NCBI RefSeq assembly: GCF_910592395.1
Contig: NC_088313.1
Span: 3,040,501-3,104,500, forward strand
Length of the DNA: 64,000 bases
Direction of reading: 5' to 3'
Origin: Lineus longissimus
Taxonomy: Eukaryota; Nemertea; Pilidiophora; Heteronemertea; Lineidae
Shown: one piece after another, positions 10,645-21,297 of the stretch
How positions within the stretch are numbered: the first letter of the stretch is position 1
Layout of the letters: each line of letters opens with the position of its first letter
Position numbers and translations under genes: made by a program
Notes under the pieces: model-generated
Databases searched by the model: none
What the model was told of the DNA's origin: nothing
Seen by the model: only the letters and a program-made list of their open reading frames with translations

Positions 10645-11699
10645 CCCTTTTGCTGCCAAGCAATTTTTTTTTTTTTGAGTCCTCAGTGCCAAGCAATTTT
10701 AGGTTAAATTGAAAAAAATTTATATGATCAATTTAAATATTTTTCCTGAGAAAACTATTGGAGATATGTCAAAACAATGCACACGGAAGTTGTTCAGTAT
10801 GACCTGGACTTCAAATTAAAATTTTTAAAAAGTAGGTCACGCCCTAATTTGCATGCCGCCATCTTGAATAACTAATGAGAATTGAAGATTTTGTAGAATA
10901 AACCACTGTAATTTGGAATAAATGTAATAATACAACTAATAAAACTATTTTTATGCATCTGCATGTTTCTTTACTCTTTCCTTTCTAAGTCCATAACCTT
11001 GTAAACCCTGAATTTGTATTGCTTTGTAACAAAATTGCCAAGAAATACCGATGCGTTATTTACAGAAATCGAGCAAAATTCTTCAAAATTCAATGATCAG
11101 CCATTTACTTTGTAGACCAAAAATTACTACTTATGGTGATATGTTGGGACTAAATTACATACCTTCACTCCCTAGAGCTCCTTTTTAGTGCTACCAGAGA
11201 ACTAATAGTAGATAGGGGGGTCAGGGGTCCCTATGGAGGGGGCCTGGTATAAAACAGCTAAAATTCAGGGTTTCCTCAACTAAACATAAAGGTTCAAAGT
11301 TTCTCAGCCAAATGTCCTGTCATAGAATGTATGTAGCAGTCAGATAACTCTATTCTAATAATTGACAACTGCTTGGTACCTTTCGAAACAGTTCTTTGAA
11401 TCATGCATGATATCCAATTCATCGAGTACCTGTGATAATGACATCCGATTCGCCATTTTGTGAACTTTTGGAAGTGATTTTCACCCGAAATCTCAGCAAA
11501 TCGATATATAACATGTACAGTAGAAACGTAGCGTGGTAACTCCTCTACCACGCCATCTATAGGTATATACCATAAACGACGCTAGCAGACGAAAAACCAA
11601 TGTATTTTCACCACATAGGAAAATTTCGCCAAAATGCGAAGTTGGCAGCAAAAGGAACAAAAGTCATTGTGCAGAAATGCGAAGTTGGCAGCAAAAGGG
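10645..11699. mobile_element. piggyBac-like non-autonomous element with TTAA duplication
   Basis: 1055 bp bounded by TTAA at 10641-10644 and 11700-11703. The termini are inverted repeats, CCCTTTTGCTGCCAA at the left and TTGGCAGCAAAAGGG at the right. The other units lack it and read ATGTCAACTGTAGG or similar at this point, so the empty site is visible. TTAA target plus CCCTTT termini is the piggyBac pattern. No transposase-like ORF is present; the longest frame is 85 codons. Subterminal repeats occur: GCCAAGCAATTTT at the left, GCGAAGTTGGCAGCAAAAGG twice at the right (11635-11655, 11680-11699). Confidence 0.85.
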
Positions 11700-12134
11700 T
11701 TAACTGTAGGATTACGATACTGAGTCGTCTGTATTGCAGCACCACTCATGCACTCCAGCGCTCTCTGCATCGCGGGATACAATATCCGCGCAGCGCGCAC
11801 GGCATCCCGCGTCCTCTTTGTCGTTTCCCTTCAACAACCTTAGGTTGTCATTCCATCAGTATCTTGGGAAGTTTTGCTAGTTCAGTTCAAGACACGTGTC
11901 CAAACCAATTACGCTACTGATCTTATAAGGGGGAAAATGGGATAGATCGATCAACAGGGAGAAATTGGGTTGTTATTCCGTATATTATTTTGTTTACGAT
12001 TCCTTGGGCCAGGGCAAAATTCTACCCTCATGTTTTCCAAAGATCCAAAATAGTTTGAAATTGTTTTGTGGACTCACCGACTAATATCGTGGTAACAATT
12101 CCATTTGGAGCTTTTCTTGTTTCTTGACTTTCAG

Positions 12135-12329
12135 TTGACGAAGATGATGAGGACGGTTCTCCTAAGGTAGTCAACTGTTACCCAGAGGGCAGTCATCTCC
12201 TGCCTTACGTGGTGGAGGAGTCCAATATGCTGAACCTCGCCCACGCCATAAAGACCGAAACGCCCTCACTGCCGCTGCGGGACATGCGCAGCGTGCTAAC
12301 GGATGTGGCCAAAGCCAAGGCATCGTTGC
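12135..12329 (+). pseudogene. Receptor exon D, 3' truncated, U2
   Basis: Acceptor TTTCAG and the DEDDEDG...SNMLNLAHAI frame are intact, but the exon stops after ...AKASLH. It joins sequence equivalent to U3 20442, deleting the rest of the kinase-like tail and exons E and F. Confidence 0.75.
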
Positions 12330-12630
12330 ACGTTGTAGGATATACCAATTGAGTGCGTCGTTTTAAAAGCTGTTAGAGACTTGCTTTCGACGAGTAATTT
12401 CATGTTAGGTTATCGACTTGACTCGATGTTGCACCACTAGATTCCATAGGCTCTCTTAATTGTATTGGCTCGATATCTTAATTTCACTTTTACATGTTCG
12501 TGTGTTCGTGTCGATAGGACAGAATTATATGGCTTTTAAGATGTTCGACAATTGGTTTGCTTGTTCAACATAGACGGTGTGGCGTTTGAACTTTATACGA
12601 AGCGTCACGATGAAAACGACCACACACCGA

Positions 12631-13064
12631 TGCGTTACTATGGAAAGGACAACAAACCGAGCATCACTACGGAAAGGTCAATAAACCGAGCGTCACTATT
12701 GAAAGGACAACAAACCGAGCGTCACTATTGAAAGGACAACAAACCGAGCGTCACTATGGAAAGGTCAATAAACCGAGCGCCACTATGGAAAGGACAACAA
12801 ACCGAGCATCACTATGGAAAGGTCAACAAACCGAGCGTCACTATTGAAAGGACAACAAACCGAGCGTCACTATGGAAAGAATAACAAACCGAGCGTCACT
12901 ATGCAAAGGAAAGCAAACCGAGCATCACTATGGAAAGGACAACAAACCGAGCGTCACTATGGAAAGGTCAACAAACCGAGCGTCACTATTGAAAGGACAA
13001 CAAACCGAGCGTCACTATGGAAAGGATAACAAACCGAGCGTGACTATGCAAAGGAAAACAAACC
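12631..13064 (+). repeat. 29-bp minisatellite, U2 (about 15 copies)
   Basis: Longest array of the 29-bp unit. Variants GGTCAACA, GGTCAATA and GGAAAGCA mark a higher-order arrangement, because blocks of several units recur in the same order. 13065-13491 downstream is conserved between units without a supported gene. Confidence 0.9.
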
Positions 13065-13491
13065 GTATAAGAATCTAATGGGCGTTATGATGCTAACCTT
13101 ACCGACACGTTCTTGCTATAAGCATGCTGTAACTGGATAATTTCCAATACAACATCTATGCGCAACAGATATTTCTTTCTAACAGCAGAACCCGGCTTAC
13201 ACACGATATATGAGATGATATTCATAGGGCACATCTTCCTCAGTTTTATTAATGTATGTACTGAAAATAAAGATCCAGAGGTTTCGTTATCCACCAAAAA
13301 AACAAAACTCGTGAAAATTCTATTTTTCCTGAAATCTTCGCGTATCACAAAAACGAAGAGGCGTGAAAACTCCTTGACGGTTTACAATTATTATTTCACA
13401 TTCTCCAAACAGACACAACACAATATAGTAGAACCGCCTTGTCACGCTACTATTACATGTACTGCGCGGAGTATGTTTACTTCATTGTCTA

Positions 13492-13663
13492 GACGCGTAA
13501 ATTGGTTTCTGCTAGGGCAGGTTGTGTGGTCAGGGTCTTTATGGCTAAGTATAAGTGACAGAGCCTTGTAGAGGTATCATAACTAAATCCGTTGAACGTG
13601 GAATGATGGTTGATACAGGCTTGCAAACACACCATCTTTCTGCTGCACGTCTCCGATTGCATT
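13492..13663 (-). pseudogene. Secreted gene remnant (part of PAN exon), U2
   Basis: Only the 3' part of exon 3 remains. A 1-nt insertion and a substitution (GGTTTCTGCTAGGG versus GGTTCTGCAAGGG) disturb the frame. At about 13661 the exon jumps to sequence lying upstream of exon 1 in other units, so exons 1 and 2 and both introns are deleted. Confidence 0.75.
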
Positions 13664-15841
13664 CCACATCTCTGCTAAAATATATAATGCGGTAAAATGG
13701 TTCCCTCTCCAAATTGTACTCCGATTAATGGATCTTGTATTTCAGAACAAATCTATTCCGGTAAGAAAAGTGATTAATTTAATCCGGTCACAGGTGCAGC
13801 GATCCCGTTCCAATCGGTCATATAAAAAGGAAGCGTTGATACAATTACTAGTACGGAAACTCTCAAAAGGCACAGTGCACTAAAGACGAGCAGAATGAGT
13901 AACACGCTCGCGATCGACTCTTTAGTGCGAGAGGTTCTATGACCAGTTTCAAGCCAGGACTGAAGACGCTGCTCTTCTGTGAAAGCGCCCGTGAGCAGGA
14001 CTCTTGGGATTGGGCGCTATACATTGTACAAGACACTAATACTAGTGACTTTCAGCACCGTCAAAACGTATCAAGTATCCGCATGGAAAATACGTATGGC
14101 GCCTACGGGTAAGTGACACGTAAGTAGGACATAAAATTGAGCTTCAGCATCGATTTCATCCGTGTGCAATTTGTAAACAGCTGAAGAGATACCAGGCAAT
14201 GCAAAACCTCTAATTTCTTCAAAAAACACATCAACGTGATCTACAATATTTCTCAAATCATGATATCATAGAGATAGAAGATGGAAGAGTCTCAATTTAG
14301 CTGCAAATGCAAGTTAAATTGTTCAATTTCATACATACTGCTTCCCGCATGGAATACAGTTCTTGCGTTTTTCCGTATACTTATACGGTAGCACTTGTCG
14401 TGTAAACTACACAAACCAATGACGTCGTTCAGAAGGCGTCACTGCGGATGCATTCGCAAGAATGGCACTAGGATTATGCTGTATCTATCCCTGTACTCCT
14501 TTCTGTTACAGGATCCCGTTTAAGAAAACTTCAGCTTCTTCACAGTTTTCGCAGCTGCCCATTTTGGTCTGCGCCTGGTGGGCAAACATTCTTTATCAAC
14601 TATTTGAAAACTATATATTGAGAAAAGATCACACAAATATCAAAAAGTGAGATAATTTTGAGGAGAACTACTTTAGCCGATTCACTCTGCCACTCGCGCG
14701 ACCTCGTCATAATCGTCACGTGGTGACGACGAGGATTGATTTTTCAATAAGGCGACCTGGAATGGTATTCGAGGGACTACGTCCGTTCCCTAGCCTCGTT
14801 GTCCCAAGTAGCCCAACTGATATTAGTTGAAAATTATACCGCAGATCTGGAGAATAAAGACGTTCCTGAGAATTGTCGAGCTAGTTACTTCGGAAGATCT
14901 GACCTACAAAGAGATTTGTTCTATTGAACGTTGTTGGTATAGTCGAAAGGATGACTTCACGGCGAGGATCATCGTAATAATGCGAATAATGCGGAATAAT
15001 GGTGTGATACTGACTAGTCGGATACTGATGTTATCAATCCCTTATCCTAGGTTCATTTGCTGGCTGCAACGCGAGTTGATCAATAGATGATGGTTATCAA
15101 TATATAAATGGATGTCGTTTGGAAAGAACGATAATTGCTTCTAAAAAGACCATACAGTTAATCAATTATCGGTAAAACTATCTATTGAATTCTAAATTTC
15201 TATTTCACTTCAGGTGATCAGGAGGCTCCAGATTCAGACCAAGTTGTTTCTCGCCACAACTTGGACAAAGACACTCTAATATTCTTTGTAGTCCTCTTGA
15301 TCGATGAGAAAAGAAGAAATACACTACACCCATACCACTGAAATGTGAAACGACATTAATACATGTACAATGTAGTTATAGAGATATGAAAAGGTATATT
15401 TTCACAAATCAACCCCTCAATGAATGCAACTGAGTTGGTCAGTAACCCACCAGCACAGTAGCCAGAATGCAGTATGGCGGTATATGATAATGAAGAGCCT
15501 ATGTAACATTATGGTTATGAAGATACAACCCACAGGGATGTTTCATTTAACATAATTATAATAAAAATGTCGCACAAGATAAAGGCCGTTGTCACTCAAC
15601 CTCGTTTACCCAGGGGTCATTGCGCGCTCCTGAATGCTAATCAAGTAGACCCCGGATGTAGAGGTTGCAGCTTGGGTGCCTCGTTGGCCTGTGGCTGCTG
15701 ACGTAATAAATATCATGTGACCCGGAACCATTGCACTGACCAATCATGGTTGTTATGCTGAAATGGACATCATTTTGGTACCAGGCCATAATTACCAAAT
15801 TTCCGACGACTGCTTTTTTATGGCGGATTGTGGTCAAACTC
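13664..15841. other. Unit upstream block, U2, with a conserved minus frame
   Basis: No supported gene. The minus frame at 14256-14071 (FFEEIRGFALPGISSAVYKL..., 61 codons) is protein-like, but homologous positions in U3-U5 carry an extra A in an A-run that breaks it. The empty site of the 839-bp element is at 14071/14072 (AACGTAT^CAAGTATCC). The rest matches 6329-8282. Confidence 0.4.
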
Positions 15842-16093
15842 TAATCATTTGTTCTAACTGAATTCTTTGCCTGCTTCAAATAAAGCAGCATTGAACCATG
15901 TTGGTACAGAGGCCCTGGTCATATCAACACCACTGCTGAGGAAATATCTGAATTCGTTTTGGTCATTATTTGGAAGGGATACGGAACAATTCAGTAAAGG
16001 GTTATTTCTATTCTCCGTGCAAAAATGACGTGTAATTTCTTTTATATCAAACAACCACCTAAACATGAAACCATGGGCACATTCAGGTATACA

Positions 16094-17085
16094 ATTCAAT
16101 TCAATTCAAATAAGACTTATATAGCGCAATTATCCAATAACGTATGATTGCTCGGCTGCGCTTTGAAAACAAAGTCACCATAATCTCGACTTCAGCACCT
16201 TTTTGAATGTGCTCACAGTTGGAGCATTTCGCACATTCATGTCTAGTCTGTTCCAGAGTTGCGTAGCATCCACCACAAAACTTCTGCCACCATATGATGC
16301 AAGGCGGTACCTGGGTACTTGGAGCAAACCTAGGTTCTGGGACCTCAGGGATCGGCTGGGTTCATACAGTGGCACAATATCTGATAGATAGCATGGGGCA
16401 AGGTCAGCTTTGCACTTAAACAAAAGGAGTGACACCTTGAAGTCAATTCTTTGAGGAATGGGAAGCCAGTGTAGCCTCCTGAGCACGGGTGTAATGTGCT
16501 GGTCACGACGAGTTCGAGTTATTTTCCAGGCTGCATGATTTTGTGTAAGTTGGAGTTTGTGCATTAGGTTCTTGGTAATGCCGGCAAGGAGGCTGTTGCA
16601 ATAATCCAGTCTTGTTAACACAAGGGATTGGATCAGGAGTTTAGCTGCACTTTCGGTAAGACAATTGCGTATCCGGCCAATGTTCCGAAGATGGTACGTT
16701 GCAGATTTTACAACACTATTCACTTGATTTTCCATTGACATTGTTTGATCGAAAAGAACTCCCAGGTTTCTCACTGGTCCTGTTGTCACTTGGACGTCAA
16801 TCCCCGCTGCTGAGAGGGACTCTATATTGAGACGGTTCAAAGCTTGCTGAGAGCCAAACAACTTGAGTTCAGTTTTCGTTGGGTTCCCCTTGAGCATGTT
16901 CTTGGCTAACCGGTCCTGAATCTTGAGCAGGCAATCCTCTAGCTGAACAATTTTCTGCTGTGCTTGCCTATTGGCAATGCAACATAGACTTGAGTGTCGT
17001 CAGCGAAGCCATGACGTAGGGTAGAGAAACTGATAATCAGGTCGCCAAGTGGTAGGATATAGATAAGGAAAAGAATAGGCCCAAG
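16094..17085 (-). mobile_element. 5'-truncated CR1-like LINE with 4-bp duplication, U3
   Basis: The minus strand encodes the RT palm end (LGPILFLIYILPLGDL, FADDTQVYVAL; 17085-16940) and the thumb/C-terminal domain (16897-16175: RRLHWLPIPQRIDFKVSLL, WNRLDMNVRNAPTVSTFK), in slightly offset frames, so it is dead. The 3' end is a short tandem (ATTGA)n-like tail after TATATAAGTCTTATTTGA, a CR1-type ending. The flanks are TACA at 16090-16093 and 17086-17089. Units U2, U4, U5 and U6 show the uninterrupted site GGTATACAAGCAAGG or a close variant. Confidence 0.85.
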
Positions 17086-17210
17086 TACAAGCAAGGTACA
17101 ACACCTTAACCTCACTGGTAACACCCTGGGGGACTTCACTGGTAAAGAAGACTTCAAGGATCTGCCAGAGCTAAAGGAACTCCGGTCGAATCATTTTTAG
17201 ATTTTGTTGT

Positions 17211-18005
17211 ATGACCCCACAGGTCCCCGAAGAGAACTGTTTTCCAAAGATGGACCCGTTTTCTTCCTGCACTGATCTCATCCGCATAGGCGCCTTGCGG
17301 ATCTTTCTGTGGATACCTGGGACCATTGCTGCGGGCGGGAATATCCTCGTACTCCTCCTGAGGATATTGACAAAGGAACCAACGACGGCGCAAGCCTCGC
17401 CGTGTCCGACCTCCTCATGGGCGTGTACTTGTACATCATCGCGGCAGCGGACACCACATTCAGGGGGTACTACATCGAGGTTGACTGGACCTGGAGGGAG
17501 GGCATCGGATGTAAGATTGTCGGATTCCTCTCCGTCTTATCAAGCGAGTTGTCCGTCTTCACTTTGACTATCATGTCAGTGGATCGTTTCCTGGTTGTGG
17601 TGTTCCCGTTCAGTAAGCAAAAGATCAATTTCAAGAAGGCGAAGATATTGGTTGCATCAATATGGATCTTTGGGGTCATATTAGCCGGTGCAACGTTCTG
17701 TGTTGACTACTTGCGACATTCGTACTATTCAAGATCTGGCGTCTGTCTCTCGCTCCACCTGACATCAGAACCCGCCCCAGGATGGAAGTACTCGGTCGCC
17801 ATCTTTTTAGGACTCAACCTCGTTGAATTCATGATCATCGCTGTACTATACACTTGGATGTACGTCATCATCAAACGCTCTGTCGATATGATGAAACACA
17901 AGACCAGTCGGAAGAAGGGAGAAAACAAGGAACTAGTCGTTGCCCGCAAGATGGCGCTGATCATCCTAAGTGACTTTGCTTGCTGGATGCCCATCATAAT
18001 TCTAG
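17211..18005 (+). pseudogene. Receptor 7TM exon A with 16-nt deletion, U3
   Basis: Same start as U1, with the LRR frame broken just upstream by the same extra T. Around 17390 the 16 nt encoding ANTTIITS are lost (ACGGCGCAAGCC), which shifts the frame between TM1 and TM2. TM2-TM6 continue in another frame (17309-18013). The donor GTGAGT after 18005 is intact. Confidence 0.8.
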
Positions 18006-18325
18006 GTGAGTAAATATTGGCACATTCGTGTCGAACAGGTTTCAAGCAGAACAACTACACGTCCACTGGTGTTTGACACTCCCGACTCAAACACCAAATA
18101 TGTTAATGATAGTGCTCATGTCGAACAAACAGTACCGTTTGAGGAGTAAACCAAATCATTTGAGCATATTTCACGATTAATTGGACACCATCGCCACGAC
18201 TTGGATGCCTCTGTACAAACCCTTTCTGGAATCCATGCATGTAGGTGCTGACCTCAAACAGTGGCTACCCTGGGGCCCTTTCGGTCGTATAACATTTGCG
18301 ACAACATGGTATGATACGAAATCGA

Positions 18326-18398
18326 CAGTATTTGTGCTGCCGATCAACAGCGCTATGAACGCAATACTCTACACATTGTCGTCTCTCGATCTCATCAA
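18326..18398 (+). pseudogene. Receptor exon B fragment (TM7), U3
   Basis: A deletion fuses intron sequence (...GAAATCGAC) directly to the second half of exon B. The acceptor and the first half of TM7 are gone, and NPILY has become NAILY. The donor is GTAAGT. Confidence 0.75.
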
Positions 18399-18781
18399 GT
18401 AAGTGACTTGATATTTCCTTTGGATGACTCTTACCTTGAATATTGGGTGCTCTAGATGAGCTATGGACGGATTTCATTATGATTTACAGAATAAATCAAG
18501 CATTTAAAACCGTGCTTGTGATGTTTAAGGTTACTTTTTCCTGGCTATTCCTGTGGGTTGCTATAACCTCTGTTAAAACCAAAAAGCTACTATCAGTGCC
18601 GTTGTATAAGACGTTAAGGGTTTCCTCATCCACAGTAGACAACTACAATAAACATACTCGTCATTTCATATTTGCTCCTCAAAAGATTGAGACTCGTATA
18701 TACGGCTCTTAATCTTCGACCAGCCCTACCAAGTATTTCCAATTGAAATGACCATCGGCTGATATAACGTTTTTCATTTAG

Positions 18782-20141
18782 ACTGATATGTGGAAAGAAA
18801 GAACCACAGCTGGATTACGCTGGAAGCACTAGGACGAATGTGTCTACCCGTAAGTAAAAAGGCTTTTAAAAATAAGTACTTATATCAGATATTGACTTGC
18901 GGCTGATCCTCCTCTTCGCTGTCCCCCAAATGATGCAGGGTAAGAGTGAATCTAGCCCAGCGATGCAGCTGATCTCATTCACTTCCTACGAGTTGATATT
19001 TCTATGTCAACTGTAGGATTACGATCCTGAGTCGTCTGTATTGCAGCACCACTCATGCACTTCAGCGCTCTTTGCATCGCAGGATACGATATCCGCGCAG
19101 CGCGTACGGCATCCCGCGTCCTCTCTGTCGTTTCCCGTCAACAACCTTAGGTTGTCATTCCATCAGTATCTTGGGAAGTTTTGCTAGTTCAGTTCAAGAC
19201 ACGTGTCCAAACCAATTACGCTATTGGGTTGTTATTCCGTATATTATTTTGGTCACGATTCCTTGGGCCAGGGCAAAATTCTACCCTCATGTTTTCCAAA
19301 GATCCAAGACAGTTTGAAACTATTTTGTGGACTAACCGACTAATATCGTGGTAACAATGTCATTTGGAGCTTTTCTTGTTTCTTGACTTTCAGTTGACGA
19401 AGATAATGAGGACGGTTCCCCTAAGGTAGTCAACTGTTACCCAGAGGGCAGTCATCTCCTGCCTTACGTGGTGGAGGAGTCCAATATGCTGAACCTCGCC
19501 CACTCAATGAAGACTGAAACGCCCTCACTGCCGCTGCGGGACATGCGCAGCGTGCTAAAGGATGTGGCCAAAGCCATGGCATCGCTGCATGAAAGAGGCC
19601 TGATTGCGAGCAGTGTGACTGTAAATAACGTTGGGATAATTGTCAGCACCGGAAATGAGGTAAGACAAGTTGATTTCGGCTACTCTATGAGGATTCATTT
19701 TACGAAAGATATTGTCCTTGTGAGCAACAGTTTCTGACACAATGTGCTCTTGCTGTCTCTTTTGACAGCCCTGCTGTGACCCACTGGACTGGCCATCACT
19801 TGACTTCTTAAAGGGTAACTACCGGCAAACGCAAGGTAGGTCAGGATTAGTTACGGTACACGAAGTTGTCGGTATGGCCTTTTCAGTCTCACTATCGAAA
19901 CTTTATACCTACCGCTGAATCAAAAATGTCTTTTTAGACTTTCAATTTACCTCCTAGTTTCTGCCTTCCTTTAAGTGACGCATTTCATGATGCAGTGGCA
20001 CAAGAGTGCTGGCATCTTAAAATCGAGTGTTTCCTTGAATTGCGATACGCCGCGATCAGTTCGTTTCCCCAAGTCGAAATGTTGGATACTGAAGAATGGA
20101 TCTTCCAGCGACCTGGCCGGTGCGGGCGGCTAGCGGTGTGA
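18782..20141 (+). CDS. Receptor tail exons C-F, most complete copy, U3
   Basis: Exon C 18782-18849, D 19394-19659 (or 19719 with the DFG extension), E 19769-19830, F 19958-20141. Exon F follows a CCTAG acceptor in the phase left by exon E and reads TFCLPLSDAFHDAVAQECWHLKIECF... EEWIFQRPGRCGRLAV then TGA. The donor after exon E is GCAAGG here rather than GTAAGG. The tail has no stop, although exons A and B of this copy are broken. The product would be a kinase C-lobe-like domain without the HRD Asp. The fold assignment rests on motif pattern only. Confidence 0.6.
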
Positions 20142-20732
20142 CTGGAAAATTACTGTTGCACTAAGGTTGCATAGCAACAATGCATTTTAAAGCAAGTGGC
20201 CAACTTTAGCTGTACAATAATCAGACTAGACCATATTATCCTATTTCAGAAAGTAACGATGACTTGCAACGTCAAATCGGCATTCCTATGTTCAGGCGTG
20301 AAACAAGCCCTGATTCCGAGAGATTTGAAAGATAATATCCAGGATTTCGGCAACCTATGCAAGCGACTCTTACGTCTCCACACCATGAACAAAAATTAGC
20401 ATTAAAGAAGTTATATGGGATCAGTTTTTGTTCACTGTGATAGGATATACCAATTGAGTGCGTCGTTTTAAAAGCTGTTAGAGACTTGCTTTCGACGAGT
20501 AATTTCATGTTAGGTTATCGACTTGACTCGATGTTGCACCACTAGATTCTATAGGCTCTCTTAATTGTATTGGCTCGATATCTTAATTTCACTTTTACAT
20601 GTTCGTGTGTTCGTGTAGATAGGACAGAATTATATGGCTTTTAAGATGTTCGACAATTGATTTGCTTGTTCAACATAAACGGTGTGGCGTTTCAACTTTA
20701 TACGAAGCGTCACGATGAAAACGACCACACAC
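20142..20732. other. Intergenic between convergent genes, U3
   Basis: Conserved between units. The small open frames here (for example 20196-20399, 67 codons) recur in U4-U7 but have no family features. The stretch probably includes 3' UTRs of the receptor transcript. No polyadenylation site was assigned. Confidence 0.4.
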
Positions 20733-20997
20733 CGATGCGTTACTGTGGAAAGGACAACAAACCGAGCGTCACTATGGAAAGGACAACAAACCGAGCGCCA
20801 CTATTGAAAGGACAACAAACCGATCGTCACTATGGAAAGGAAAACACACTGAGCGTCACTATTGAAAGGACAACAAACCGATCGTCACTATGGAAAGGAA
20901 AACACACTGAGCGTCACTATTTAAAGGACAACAAACCGATCGTCACTATGGAAAGGAAAACGAACTGAGCATCACTATTGAAAGGACAACAAACCGA
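20733..20997 (+). repeat. 29-bp minisatellite, U3 (about 9 copies)
   Basis: Same 29-bp unit with a U3-specific variant (AACACACTGAGCG). The array runs directly into GAGAACCCGGC, so the conserved segment normally between array and this sequence (as at 3981-4090 in U1) is deleted. Confidence 0.9.
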
Positions 20998-21297
20998 GGA
21001 GAACCCGGCTTACACACGATATATGAGATGATATTCATAGGGCACATACATCTTCCTCAGTTTTATTAATGTATGTACTGAAAATAAAGATCCAGAGGTT
21101 TCGTAATCAACCAAAGAAACAAAACTCGTGAAAATTATATTTTCCTGAAATCTTCGCGTATCACAAAAACGAAGAGGCGTGAAAATTCCTTGACGGTTTA
21201 CAATTATTATTTCACATTCTCCAAACAGACACAACATAATATAGTAGAACCGCCTTGTCACGCTACTATTACATGTACTGCGCGGAGTATGTTTACT

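Larger units (their letters stand above)
8283..15841. repeat. Tandem unit U2
   Basis: Second copy. It contains a frameshifted receptor, a piggyBac-like insertion (10645-11699), the longest minisatellite array, and a deletion that removed exons 1 and 2 of the secreted gene. The remaining upstream block (13664-15841) aligns with other units and holds the empty site of the 839-bp element at 14071/14072. Confidence 0.85.

Noticed and set aside
12631-13064. Regular 29-bp repeats could suggest a CRISPR array.
   Set aside because: The units are contiguous with no unique spacers, the genome is eukaryotic and no cas genes are present; it is a minisatellite.
12814-13078. Overlapping ORFs of about 70 codons rich in Asn, Arg and Lys.
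   Set aside because: They are translations of the minisatellite in different frames, with no start context or homology.
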